This document shows, one piece after another, positions 46,136 to 57,700 of a DNA stretch of 64,000 nt. The translations under genes and the position numbers were made by a program. Source of the DNA: Benincasa hispida (Eukaryota > Streptophyta > Magnoliopsida > Cucurbitales > Cucurbitaceae); assembly GCF_009727055.1 (NCBI RefSeq), contig NC_052354.1:1260086-1324085 (forward strand), written 5' to 3'. Positions within the stretch are counted from its first letter, which is position 1. Each line of letters opens with the position of its first letter. The notes beneath the pieces were generated by a model. That model saw only the letters and a program-made list of their open reading frames with translations. It did no database searches and was not told where the DNA came from.

Positions 46136-47228
46136 GGTCCTAAGCCTAAGAAAGGAAAAAATTTTGCCAGTTCAAGTGGTAGGAATTCTCCTCCACGTCT
46201 CGAGTCTAATATTCCTAGGTTTGTTTCTGAGGGAGCCGAGAGTAGATACCATCAAGTGATAGCTCTTAGGAACCTAGCGCCAAAGTGAGCTTTAACTTTA
46301 GAACCAAATTTCTATCCCCAAATCAGTTCCAAAATACGGAAGAGAGGATAGAAAGCCTTAGCAACTAACCCTGGTGATGCTATAGTTCCTTTGGTTAGAG
46401 AATTCTACACCAATATAGACCTAGATAGAAATGTATCTTTAGTAAAAGGTGTTAGAGTCTCTTTCTTTTCCTCTAGAATAAATGAAACCTTTGGCCTAGC
46501 TCAGTTTGACGATAAGTATAGTTGATTTCTATCTCAACCACTGGACGAACAGAAGATTATAGAAGCCCTATGTGGGCAAGGTGCTCAATGGACACGTTCA
46601 GGTGGAGTTACAGTAAGGTTTAGATCTATGAACATGTATGTAGTAGGTCAAATCTAGCATGCTTTTGTATGTTTAGATTGATGTCAGTCCTTAGATTGAT
46701 CGATGTGACCCGAGATAGGTCCAAACTTCTTTATTGTCTCATTCAGGGTATGTTCATTAACATTGGGAGAGTAATACATGCTTCTACAAGATGATGTGGA
46801 CATTGTTCTACAACGGGTAGCCTTGGACACCCTAGCTTAATAACCTTGTTGGTCAAAGGTCCAGGGTAGAAATACTTAGGAATGAGAAGCGTATGGGACG
46901 TAAAGCTCCAATTTCTAAGATTACCATCTCAACCTTCCAAGGCCGTGGAGTTGAAGAACTCAATAAACAATAAGAAGAAGAGCTAGGTGAGGAAGATGAG
47001 CATTTAGGAGAAGAACCATTTAGGGTAGAACTTCCCAATCATCCTCATGAACAACCCACTAGTGGTGAAACCTTAGGTGAGCAAGCACTTAGAACTGTCA
47101 CTGAAGCCTTAAGGGTGAGTCGTGAAACCGCTCGCCATGTTAGGCGTACGCAAAGAACGGTCAATTTCATTTGCGAAAGAAACCGTCTTTACTATGCTAG
47201 CATAGGTTTTCAGTACGATCTTCAGTGA
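46136..47228 (+). pseudogene. Plant transposon protein (gag-like) remnant
   Basis: One plus-strand frame, broken mainly by single stops, reads PKPKKGKNFASSSGRNSPPR, NIPRFVSEGAESRYHQVIAL, VREFYTNIDLDRNVSLVKGV and VSFFSSRINETFGLAQFD. After a gap it reads GRGVEELNKQ and REtARHVRRTQRTVNFICER-like sequence, ending at 47228. The VREFY...V...VSF...IN..FGL pattern is that of the putative plant transposon protein domain found in non-autonomous Gypsy relatives. A polypurine-like tract follows at 47591-47604. Confidence 0.65.
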
Positions 47229-47626
47229 GAGCCTAACTCACCAGACTCAGACTGACTTGGCATCACACATATTTTCCCGATATCTTCTTCCATTTTTGCC
47301 ATATCTTTTAGCTTTCGTTTTTCGTTTTACTTTTTATTTGCTTTCTAGGTTTAGAATGTTTAGACTAACTTTCTTTGTTTTCTTGTAGCTTTTATTTTCC
47401 TTTCTTTTTCTTTTTCTTTTCTTTTTTGTAGGAATAAATGAGAATGAAAGAAAAACAAAAACAAAGAAGCAGGAAAAATGTCTACCACCACCCATTGCGC
47501 GAAACTAGGGGAGTTCTTCTGTTCCCTTTTCATTTTGTCTTTATGCTTAATTCTTAGTTTTAAACATTGAGGACAATTTTTAGTTTTTAAATTGGGGGTG
47601 GGGGACATTGCATGTTCTTGACATTT
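47229..47626 (+). mobile_element. 3' tail and polypurine tract of the non-autonomous element
   Basis: Non-coding. ACATTGAGGACAATTTTTAG is followed by TTGGGGGTGGGGGAC (47592-47605 region), the same GAGGACA...TTGGGGG arrangement as before the Gypsy LTR at 4309. The LTR that should follow is replaced by Copia LTR sequence. Confidence 0.55.
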
Positions 47627-48344
47627 ATTGGAAGTTTTGTGGTAACCATGAGATAAAAGAAAAATTGTTTTCCAAAATTAGTGGTTGATTCATTCGGGAA
47701 AATCTCACAAAAAAGGCTATCAAGTAAAAAGTATTTTCACTAAATGATAGCGTTGAGAGCAAACACAATTGAGCTAAAAGTTGACTATACGATTTTTACT
47801 CGTTGATCGTTGCTACACGAACGAGTAGCAAAGCCTATACGATAGGCTTCCGTCTTCTAAACGATCGAGTACATCGTCTATACGATAGACAGTTCTCATA
47901 TCTTCCACTTACTTGATCGTCTACTCGATCGTATACCTCCTATCTTCCTCAATCCAAGATCATACAGAGCCCACAACTCCTGAATTTTCACACCGAGAAT
48001 ATCAAGGTAACACTTATGGTGGTGTTCCTGTTCTGTTCGTGGATCGACTTGGAATGCATGGGGCTGTAGGCTCATTCAGACGTTCGTGGAGGTCGTGTTC
48101 TGTTCGTAGCATTCTAGTGTTGCTTTGGATGCATTGAAAATCGATCGAGGGATACTTGAAGAATAGTTCTTCAAAGGTATGCATACTCTATCCCTTGTAT
48201 TTTCTTATAGCACGCGGTGATTTCTAATTATGCACAATCTGTTTGTTTCCGGTTAGACTATGATTGTTATGTTCATTCTGAATAGGATTTGGAATGATTC
48301 ACTTCCACTGCTCATAGAGATCTCTATTTAAATTTCCTTCAAAA
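47627..48344 (+). mobile_element. Copia LTR fragment, family A, 3' part
   Basis: It matches the LTR A region starting near 16822 (GGTAACCATGAGATAAA shared). It has CGATCG-rich sequence (47862-47867, 47926-47931) and ends with GCTCATAGAGATCTC and TTTCCTTCA, the LTR A ending. Confidence 0.7.
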
Positions 48345-48678
48345 CCATTTGTAACACTTTACAACATTTGTAACATCTATAAAGCGAGTCGTATCCATAG
48401 TATCATTAGGATAAGATTTCTCTCCTTTATCCATATGCTACAGACCATTTAGATTACAACTTAAGGCATGATTCACTTATATGTCTCCACATACATTCTT
48501 AAGTTACAATGATAACCAGGGATCTTAGTTTATTGCTTTGTGGTTAATGTAACTATTCTCATATTTTATAGACATGTCAGTGAAGAAAATATCTCACAGT
48601 GTTACATCACAAGCGTTTGTTCATACAGATGTTTACAAACTACAAGACCCTATGAGATTTAGGGCATCAACACCAACA
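48345..48678 (-). mobile_element. Copia LTR fragment, minus strand
   Basis: Reverse complement of the first approximately 330 bases of an LTR related to A/C. On the minus strand it starts TGTTGGTGTTGATGCCC at 48678. It includes the AAGCGAGTCGTATCCATAGT block that appears as ACTACGGATACGACCCGCTT on the plus strand at 15740. Truncated at the left. Confidence 0.7.
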
Positions 48679-49460
48679 GTATAGACTGTTGTATATATTT
48701 TGAACATGATTCCCTCAAAAAGTATTTTTGAAACACTGTATGAGTTATAGAGAGGACGTAAAGGTAGTTTATGTCACTTGAGAATCTAGGGATGTCCGAC
48801 ACACGTGTTGGTGCAAAACCCTAAGAAGTTGGAATGATGTTCAAATTATGCCTATTTGTAGGATACCCTAAAGAAACAAAAGGTAGACTATTTTATGGTC
48901 CTCAAGAAGATAAAGTATTTGTATTGACAAATGCTACATTCTTAGAATAAAATCATATTAGGGGTCATCAACCTCACAGTAAATTAGTATTGAGTTAAAT
49001 GACCAGAGAAACTATATATAGATCGACAAAAGTTGTTGATCAAATTGGTCCATCTACAACAATTGTTGCCCCATCACATCCTTCTCAAGAGTTGAGAATG
49101 CCTCGACATAGTGAGAGGGTTGTTCATCAGCCTGACCACTACATGGGTTTAATAGAAACTCATCCATACAGACCTTTGTGGTCTGATGAATGTGAAAGCT
49201 CAAGGTGGATATTTATATTTCGTCAATTTTGTTGATGATTATTCGAGATATGACTGTATTTACTTAATGAGTCACAAGTCTTATACTCTTGAAAAGTTCA
49301 AAGAATTTAAGACAGAAATTGAAAACTTATTAGATAAAAGGATTAAAACACTTCAATCATCGAGGTGGTGAGTATATGGATTTACAATTTCACAACTATC
49401 TAGTAGACCATGGAATTCAATCCCAACCCACAACACCTAGAACACCACAACAAAATATGT
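48679..49460 (+). pseudogene. Copia integrase fragments in scrambled order
   Basis: First comes an integrase C-terminal and linker piece: TVVYILNMIPSKSIFETLYE, then VFVLTNATFLE and MPRHSERVVHQPDHYMGL at about 49140. At about 49165 it switches to an earlier integrase piece: RPLWSDECESS / LMNVKAQGGYLYFVNFVDDY, SHKSYTLEKFKEFKTEIENL, then EYMDLQFHNYLVDHG and TPRTPQQNM. The normal order is reversed, so two Copia fragments are joined. Confidence 0.8.
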
Positions 49461-49564
49461 ATAGTGAAGTGTTGACTTACTGATTGTGGTTAAATCAAGT
49501 GGATAGAAATATATCTACAATGACGGAAGTGCAACTACTGGGCTTTAGTGGAGTGACCCAGTAG
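49461..49564 (+). mobile_element. Short internal piece of Copia LTR B
   Basis: Resembles LTR B at about 22100-22190 (AATATATCTACAATGACGGA versus AATATATCTACAGTGAGGAG). Isolated fragment between integrase and the next LTR start. Confidence 0.55.
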
Positions 49565-50470
49565 TGTTGGGTTGTATGTCTTAAAACTCGTAATTTGTAA
49601 TATTAAACATATTCTATTTGCAATAAAGATGTTATTGAGGTTTATTTAGTAAAACTGTTATTGAATATGTAAACTGCATTTGTAAAACCTATATCTAATA
49701 AATTAAGACCCATGGCCTTTACATGAGTATTTAGACTTTATGTGGAGACATAAAGATGGATCAAGTTCAAGTAAGTAGCCAAAACGGTCTGTGGTATATG
49801 AATAAGGTTGGGTACCTTATTCGAGTAACACTATCGGATATGGCCCACTTTGTATTTTGTATAGACGATGTAATCCTGAATCATTCATGTGGAGACATGC
49901 GAATGTTGGCATCCTATTCAAAGAGTTTGTATAAGACCATGACCAAGAAAAAAGTCACTCTTACTTTACAAACGTTGTTTACTATTTAAGACTGGTTATT
50001 TCAAATCGATCACTTATGTAACTCAACCTTAATCCTGAGCTAACTATGAACTCTTGTTTATTCAGGATTATCCATATATTTTCATAGGTGAGGGTTGGCT
50101 CAACAGCACGGGCTTAATAAGCCTCCCATTTTAGGGGTAAGATCGAGTAGATAGTTGGGGACATAAGGTGCAAGACGGAATTCACTCCTACCTACCTTAG
50201 GGATAGTAGAGATATTGTTCTCTTAAGTACTGATTCTAGGTCTTGAACAAGGGGCCCTATCCTCTTATTGGCTCAAGAAGGACTTGGTTTAGTGATTGGA
50301 TCACAAACAAATTTCTCATTATAAGATTAGTAGAAATTAAGAAGCAAGATGTAATCTCGAGGGTAAAACAACATTTGACCAAGTTGTTATTACAAACAAC
50401 CTGTGAAGGGTCAACTTATTGATTATGGTTAAATAAAGTGGACAGAGATATATCTATAGTGAGGAGAGTG
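49565..50470 (+). mobile_element. Copia B 5' LTR, 3'-truncated
   Basis: It starts TGTTGGGTTGTATGTCTTAA and follows family B (CATGTGGAGACATGCG, GGTGAGGGTTGGCTCAACAG) until about 50470. There it passes directly into integrase coding sequence, so the U5, primer site, gag and protease are deleted. Confidence 0.75.
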
Positions 50471-50800
50471 AAAATAGACATGGTTCGTTCGATGATGATT
50501 TATGCTCAGTTATCTAGTTTTTATTGGGGATATGCAGTATAAACCGTAGTGTATATTTCGAATATGGTTCTCTCGAAAAGTATTTCAGAAACACCTTATG
50601 AGTTATGGAGAGGATGTAAAGGTATTTTATGTCACTTCAGGATTTGGAGATTCCCAGTACATATGTTGGTATAAAACCCAAAGAAATTGGAACAATGTTA
50701 AAAAACATGCCTATTTGTAGACTATCCTAAAGAGACAAAATGTGGTTATTTTTATGATCCTCAGGGAGACAAAGTATTTGTATCGACAAATGCAACATTC
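50471..50800 (+). pseudogene. Copia B integrase C-terminal piece
   Basis: It reads DMVRSMM-like sequence (ACATGGTTCGTTCGATGATG), then SETPYELWRGCKGILCHFRI and KVFVSTNATF, stopping where a solo LTR is inserted. The frame continues at 52635 as EEEDIKNHKPCSKLV. Confidence 0.8.
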
Positions 50801-52629
50801 TGTTGTGTTTTATGTCCTAAAACCCGTAGTTTGTAAAAGATAAACATATTCTATAGTCGATAAACTTATTATTGATTCTATAAATTGCATACGTAAAAGT
50901 CTAAATCCAATAAATTAAGATCCATAACTATTATATGAATACTTGTACATTATGTAGAGACATAGAGATGGATCAAGTTCGAGTAAAAAGCCAAAACGGT
51001 CTATAGTACATGATTAATGTTGGGTACCTTATTCTAGTAACACTATTGGATACGGCCTACTCTATAGGTGTTACAAGTTGTTGTAAAGATACAACAAACG
51101 AAGTGATCCAAATTCGTTCATGTATTGACATGAGAAGTGGGGGTGTTCTATGTAATAAGTTTGCATAAGATCGGACCAAGAAATAACTCACTCTTACTTT
51201 ATAATCCTGTTTACTGTATAAGACTGACTATTTCATTTAGATGACATAGGTAACTTGATCAATCCCGAGCTAACTATGAACTTCTGTTTATTTGGGACTA
51301 TCCTTAGATTTGCATAGGTGAGGGTTGGCTTAACAATTTCGGCTCAATAAGCCTCCCATTTTAGGGATAAGATCGAGTAAATAGCTGGGGACATATGGTG
51401 CAAGACGGAATTCATGCCTACTCGATTTAGGGATAGGAGAAAAGTTTTTTCTTAAGTACTGAATCTAGGTCTTGAACGAAGGGACTCACCATCTCACTAG
51501 GCTGAAAGGGATCTAGTTTAGTGACTGGATCACAAACCAATTGTTCATTAGAGGATTAGTAGGAACTTAAGGAATAAGACGTTATTATGGACAACCTGTG
51601 AAGGGTCGACCTATTAATTATGGTTAAATCATGTGGACATAATATATCTACAGTGAGGGGAGTGCAACTATGGTCTTTAGTGGATTGACCCATTAGTCAA
51701 CGAATGGGGATTAATTCGATGTAAAGATTTTTAGCCAATTAATCTCAAATCGTTAGAGCTCATGATCTGTAGGTCCACGAGGATCCCCTACTAGCTCGTA
51801 AATGGATTAGCTTTAGAGTAGCGTGATAAGTTAATTTGAAACGTTCAAATTAGAATTAAACAGAATTGGAGAATTAATTAATATTTAAATATTAAATTCA
51901 TGATAGGGATTCATGAAGGTAGAATTGTGTAAAATTAATTTAATATTTGATATTAAATTAATTAGAATTAATTAAATTGTTTAATTAATTATTTGTTATT
52001 AATTTTATTAGAAAATTAATTTATAAAATTAATTTGTCAAAATTAATAAAGTGTTCAACTTTCAAATTAAAATTGATTTTTCAATTTGATATTAAAAAAG
52101 TTTGGAAAACACAAATTTGAGAAAAGATGGTTTTCTCCACTACACCTAACCAACTAGCTCACTCAATTTCTCACTTGCTCTTGCTTCAATTCACCAAGCA
52201 TGAGCTACATCTGATGCAGGCTTCTTCTTTGCATGAATGTCCTGCAATAAATAGAGAAGATGGAAGTGGAAATTGGGCATGTAAACTATTAGAACTTGCT
52301 GAAGTTTTGTTGAAAATTTGTAAGGTTGAAAAAGTGTTTTTCAAGTTGCACCAGTGGTGTTCTTCTCCAAATTCCCTTCATTCAAACTTATTTTGAGTCT
52401 CATAACTCAATCTAAAGCTCCAAGAGAATAGTAAGGAAGATCTTAAGGTGGTTCACAAGAAGAATTGGAGAAGATTTGTAGCTGAATTCGAGTTCCAAAA
52501 AGTTCTACAAAGGTATGATTTGAAACCCTCTTATTATTGTATGAGCATGCTTTATTTATAGCCAAAATTAATAAATTAGAATACTTATTGATCCTTGTTG
52601 CTTCTGCTGCATGTTGATATACTCCTTCA
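50801..52629 (+). mobile_element. Solo Copia LTR, family B, nested in Copia B pol
   Basis: 1829 bp from TGTTGTGTTTTATGTCCTAA to CTCCTTCA. Flanked by CATTC (50796-50800) and CGTTC (52630-52634), a duplication with one mismatch. The pol frame on the two sides is continuous across it. No internal domain. Confidence 0.82.
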
Positions 52630-54440
52630 CGTTCCTAGAGGAGGAGGACATAAAAAATCATAAACCTTGTAGTAAGCTAGTATTAAGTGAAATGTCTAGA
52701 GAAACTACAAAAAGCAATAGTTGTTGATCAAGTTAGTCTTTCAACAAGAGTTGTTGATAAAATTGCTACTTCACATACTTCTTAAGAGTTAAGAGTGCCT
52801 CGATGTAGTGGGAGGGTTGTTCAATAACCTGACCATTATATGGGTTTAACAAAAACTCAGGTCTTCATACTAGATGATGGCTTAGATGATTCATTGATTT
52901 GTAAACAGAAAATGGAAGATGTGGATAAAGACCAATGGATAAAATCCATGGACCTCAAAATGGAGTTTATGTACTTCAATTAAGTCTGGGAACTTGTAGA
53001 TCAACAAAAAGGGGTAAAATCTATTGGTTACGAATGGATCCACAGGAGAAAATGAGACCAAAATAGTAAGGTATAGACCTAAAAATTTAGACTCGTAGCA
53101 AAAGGGTTTACTCAAAGAGAAGGGGTGAACTACGAAGAAACCTTTTATCCGGTTACCATGATCAAGCCTATTAGAATTTTCTTGTCTAACGCTGCATTTT
53201 ATGATTATGAAATCTGGCAAATGGATGTCAAGACAACTTTTCTAAATAACTATCTTGAAGAGTGTATCTATATGTCTTAACCAGAGAGGTTTATTGAATA
53301 GGGTCAAGAGCAAAAGGTTTGAAGATCCATTTATGGGTTAAAACAAGCGTCTTGATCCTGAAATATGAGATTTGACACTACGATCAAATCTTATGGCTTT
53401 GAACATAATGTTAATGAACCTTATGTTTACAAGAAGATTGCCAACAAGATTATAGCTTTTTTGATTCTATATGTTGATGATATTCTACTCATTAGAAATG
53501 AAGTAGAATTTCTAGCTGATGTTAAGAGATGGCTAGCTACGCACTTCCAAATGAAGGATTTGGGAGAAACGCAATATGTTCTTGGGATCCAAATTGTTCG
53601 AAACTGCAAAAATAGAACACTAACATTATCTCAGGCATCTTATATAGAAAAAATGTTGTCTAGATATAAAATGTAAAATTCCAAGAGAGGTATGTTACCT
53701 TTCAGGCATGGAATTCATTTATCTAAGGAACAATGTCCTAAGGCACCTCAAGAGGTTGAGGTTATGAAAAAAATTCCTTATGCATCAACCGTTGAGAGTT
53801 TAATGTATGCCATATTGTGTACACGTCCCAACATATGTTATGCAGTTGGAATTGTCAGCAGATATCAGTCCAATCCTAGATATCATCATTGGACTGCCGT
53901 TAAAAACATCCTCAAGTATCTTTAGAGAATGAGGGATTATATGCTCGTGTATATTACTAAGGATCTGATTCGTACATGATACATTGATTTTGATTGTCAG
54001 ACTGATGTGGATTCTAAGAAATTAACTAAAGGATCAGTATTCACTCTAAATGAAGGAGCTATAGTATGGAGGAGTATAAAGCAAAGTTGTATTGCTGACT
54101 TCACCATAGAAGCTGAGTATGTAGCTGCATGTGAAGCAGTCAAAGAAGCAGTATGGTTCAGAAAGTTCTTGACGATTTGGAAGTCATTCCAAATATGCAT
54201 CTGCCCATCACCCTCTATTGTGACAACAGTGGAGTAGTTGCAAATTCCAAAGAACCAAGAAGCCACAAACGCGAAAAGCATATAAGTGAAGGTACCATCT
54301 CATCAGGGAGATTGTACACCGAGGAGACATGATCGTCACGCAGATAGCCTCAAAAGACAACTTAGCTATTCCTTTTACAAAGGCCATCTCGACTAAAATA
54401 TTCAAGGGTCACCTAGTAGGACTAAAACTACGAGACATAT
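52630..54440 (+). pseudogene. Copia B RT and RNase H, degenerate
   Basis: It continues the integrase linker (HKPCSKLVLSEMSRETT), then RT: DQWIKSMDLKMEFMYFN, REGVNYEETFYPVTMIKPIR, QMDVKTTFLNNYLEECIYM, and an intact Y-V-D-D at 53470-53481 within a clean 103-codon stretch (53365-53673). Next are THFQMKDLGETQYVLGIQIV and LCTRPNICYAVGIVSRYQSN. RNase H follows with VFTLNEGAIVWRSIKQSCIA and EAEYVAACEAVKEAVW, ending near HLVGLKLRD. About ten stops and frameshifts. Confidence 0.88.
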
Positions 54441-54573
54441 AGAACTAGGGTAAGTGGGAGAAATTCTGGATATCTGATGCCCTAGTTTATTGTATTTATT
54501 CTCTCATTACTTGGCATTGTATATATATTTGTATATATGTAAATCCAATAGAGTATTAGTCTAAGTGGGAGTT
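54441..54573 (+). mobile_element. Copia B 3' untranslated tail and polypurine tract
   Basis: Two purine tracts: GGGTAAGTGGGAGAAA (about 54450) and CTAAGTGGGAGTT (about 54561-54573). The latter abuts the 3' LTR. Confidence 0.75.
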
Positions 54574-56358
54574 TATTGGGTTGTATGTCCTAAAACTCGT
54601 AGTTTGTAATATTAAACATATTCTATTTGCAATAAAGATATTATTAAAGTTTATTCTAAGATCCATAACTATTACATGAGTACTTGGACTTTATGTAGAG
54701 ACATAAAGATGAATTAAGTTCGAGTAAATAGCCGAAACGATCTATGGTATATGAATAAGGTTGTGTACTTTATTATGGTAACACTATCAGATGCGGCCCA
54801 CTTTGTATTTTGTATAAACGATGTGATCCTTAATCGTTCATGTGGAGACATGTAAGCGGAGACATCTTATGCAAAGAATTTACATAAGACCAAGACCAAG
54901 AAATAAGTCACTCTTACTTTATAAATGTTGGTTACTGTTTAAGATTGACTATTTCACATTGATGACCTATGTAACTCGACCTTAATCTTGAGTTAACTAT
55001 GAACTCCTATTTATTCCCTTAGATTTTCGTAGGTGAGGGTTGGCTCAACAGCGTCGGCTCAATAAGCCTACCCGTCTTTAGGGATAGTAGAGAGGTTATT
55101 CTTTTAAGTATTGATTCCAGATCTTGAACAAAGGGTCCCACCCTCTCATGGGCCCAAGAGGGGATCGGTTTAGTGATTGGATCACAAACCAATTGTTCAT
55201 TAGAGGATCAGTGGAACTTAAGGAGCAAGATGTAATCTCGGGGGTAAAACAACATTTGACCCAGTCGTTATTACGAACGACCTGTGAAGGGTCTACTTAC
55301 TAATTATAGTTAAATCAAATGGACAGAAATATATCTACAGTGAGAGGAGTGCAACTACTGAGCTTTAGTGGAGTAACTCGCTAGTTAACGAATGTTGATT
55401 AATTTGGTTTAAAGAGTTTAAACAATTAATCTCAAATCGTTTGAGCCTATGATCTATAGATTCATTAGGTCCCCCTACTAGCTCACAAATGGATTAAACC
55501 TTAGAATACAGCGAAGAGAAAATTTGAAACGTTCAAATTCAAATTAAGGAAATTAGTAATTATATACGATATAATTACACATTTAATTATTGAATTAAAC
55601 AAAATTGAAGAACGGAATACTATTTAAATTTTATTTAAATATTAAATACATGAATACTAATTCGTGGTTAAGGAATTAGTGTTTAATTAATTTAATATTT
55701 GATATTAAATTAATACAATTGATCAAGTTGTTTAATTAATTATTTAGAAATTAATTGTTGAATTAATTTTGTATAAAATTAATATTTTAAGATTTCTAAA
55801 TTAATTTTGAAAATCAGTTTCAAATTTAAAAAGAAAATGTGAATTTAATATAGAAAACTCATTTTCTGGAAAACCCCACTAAGTGGGATTATCCCACTTG
55901 CAAAACACCTAAATCCCCACTAAAATTCCACCCAAATTATGAAGTAGGTGGCGTCGTCTTGTAATGCAATCTCATTGCATGAGATATTTGTAGAAAACTC
56001 AGTTTTGTGTTGAGACATGCAAAAAGAAAAAATTGCTGAGGTTTGGTTGAAAAAGAGTTCTTCAAACTTAAGCTGAATATCCAGTCTTCTTCTCCAATAT
56101 TTTCCTAAAATTCAATTCATTTTGATTCCCTCAAATCAATCTAAGGTCCAACATAATAGTAAGGAAGATCAAGTGGTGGTCTACTTCCATTTGGAGTGAA
56201 GAATCAAGCTGGAACTAGAAGAATTTGGTGTTCTTCAAAGGTATGTTTTTTGAAACCCTCTTTTTCTTTATGAACATGCTTACTTTGATGCTGAAATTGA
56301 TGAATTAGAGTGCTTAATGTTCTTGATTTCTTCCGCTAATTGCATGCAAACTCTATCT
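54574..56358 (+). mobile_element. Copia B 3' LTR
   Basis: It starts TATTGGGTTGTATGTCCTAA (canonical TGTTGGG with one change) after the purine tract and ends near GCATGCAAACTCTATC. It is the same family as 21260, 49565 and 50801. Confidence 0.8.
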
Positions 56359-57378
56359 GGTAGTTAATGAATGTTGATTAATTCGGTTTAAAGAGTTTAG
56401 CCAATGAATCTCGGATCGTTGGAGCCCACAATTAGTAGGTTCATTAGGTCTCTCTACTAGCTTACAAATGGATTAAACCTTAAAATAGCGTTGATGAGTG
56501 AATTTGAAACGTTTAAATTTGAATTAAGGAAATTTATAATTAGATAATAATATAGATATATGTTTAATTATCGAATTAATCAGAATTAAAGTATTGGATA
56601 ATATTTAAATTTAATTTAAATATTGACTATATGAATAGGGATTCGTGATTGAGTAATTGGTATTTTAATAATTTAATATTGGATATTAAATTATTTTAAT
56701 TTATTAGAATTTTTAATTAATTAAATAAATTTTATTTATAATAAAAAACTAATTATTTTGAATTTATTTTATTTAAAATTTGAAATTTTGAATTGTGTGA
56801 AAATTCAAATGTCTAAATCAATTTTGTTTTAGTTTGATTTTTGGAAAATTAAATTAAAATTAAATTTTATTAAAAATTCAATAAAATAATTGATTTTAAT
56901 CCAGTTTAAAATTGGAAATCCTTTACTGGGTTTTTCCCACTTAGGACACCACCAAATTCCACCCAAATTAAGGGTGTTTATATGTCATCTCCTCTTCCAA
57001 TTTATTCTGCACGATGTTATTGAACAAAAAGGAGGATGAAATTGGCTAAGATTGAGGGAAGACCGCATTAATTTTGGAGAAGAAAAAAGTTCTTCATCTT
57101 TAAGAAGAAAAATAAGAAATTTTTCTGAAATTCACTTATTTTCAACTCATTTTGGAATCCACCTTCCAATCTAAAATCCTCGAGAATAGTGGAAAAGATC
57201 AAGTGGTGTTCTACATCTCATTAAAGAGGAAATTCAAGCTGATTTTAAAGATTGAAGAGTTCTTCAAAGGTTAGTCTTCAGAAACTCTACTTTTAAGTTA
57301 TGAATATGCTAAAATTGATATAATTAGAATGCTTAATGATCCTGATTGCTTCCATTAATTACATGCTAACTCCATTAG
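56359..57378 (+). mobile_element. Second Copia B LTR, 5'-truncated, in tandem
   Basis: The sequence from TAGTTAATGAATGTTGATTA repeats the LTR B region beginning at about 55383 and continues to TTACATGCTAACTCCATTA. It is the 3' part of another family B LTR placed directly after the first. Confidence 0.75.
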
Positions 57379-57540
57379 CAATATTTGTCTCACCTTTCTG
57401 CTCTTTGACTTTCATCAAGGATTGATTTTGTCTGTAGCTTGTTAAGCAGGGTAGTTAGGTTGTAGTCAAATTTGTTCATAATAGCATTACTATGGAACTA
57501 TAGAAAACTTTCAGGTAAAGTTTCCAGGATGAAACTAAAG
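57379..57540 (-). pseudogene. Copia gag fragment, minus strand
   Basis: The minus strand reads MNKFDYNLTTLLNKLQTKSI, LDESQRAER, then a stop, preceded by a segment resembling ...SFLSSWKLYLK. This is the middle of Copia gag, just downstream of the minus-strand LTR. Confidence 0.6.
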
Positions 57541-57700
57541 AGATTGAATCCCAAGCAGAAGTGCATAGACGCTGTTTGGATTTAATTTCAATTTGAAATA
57601 CAACCAGAAAATACAGAGAAGAATTGAAATACAGGATAAACATACTCAAGATTCAGCATGCTAGAGAGGAGAAAAGAAAGAAGTTCTACTTACCCTTGTA
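57541..57700. other. Link between gag fragment and minus-strand LTR
   Basis: No primer-binding site (which would read as the complement of TGGTATCAGAGCC) is present here. Unassigned. Confidence 0.4.

Noticed and set aside
47360..47608. Minus-strand frame with a Lys/Glu-rich tail
   Set aside because: Product of TTTTCTTT-type repeats in an element tail, not a gene.
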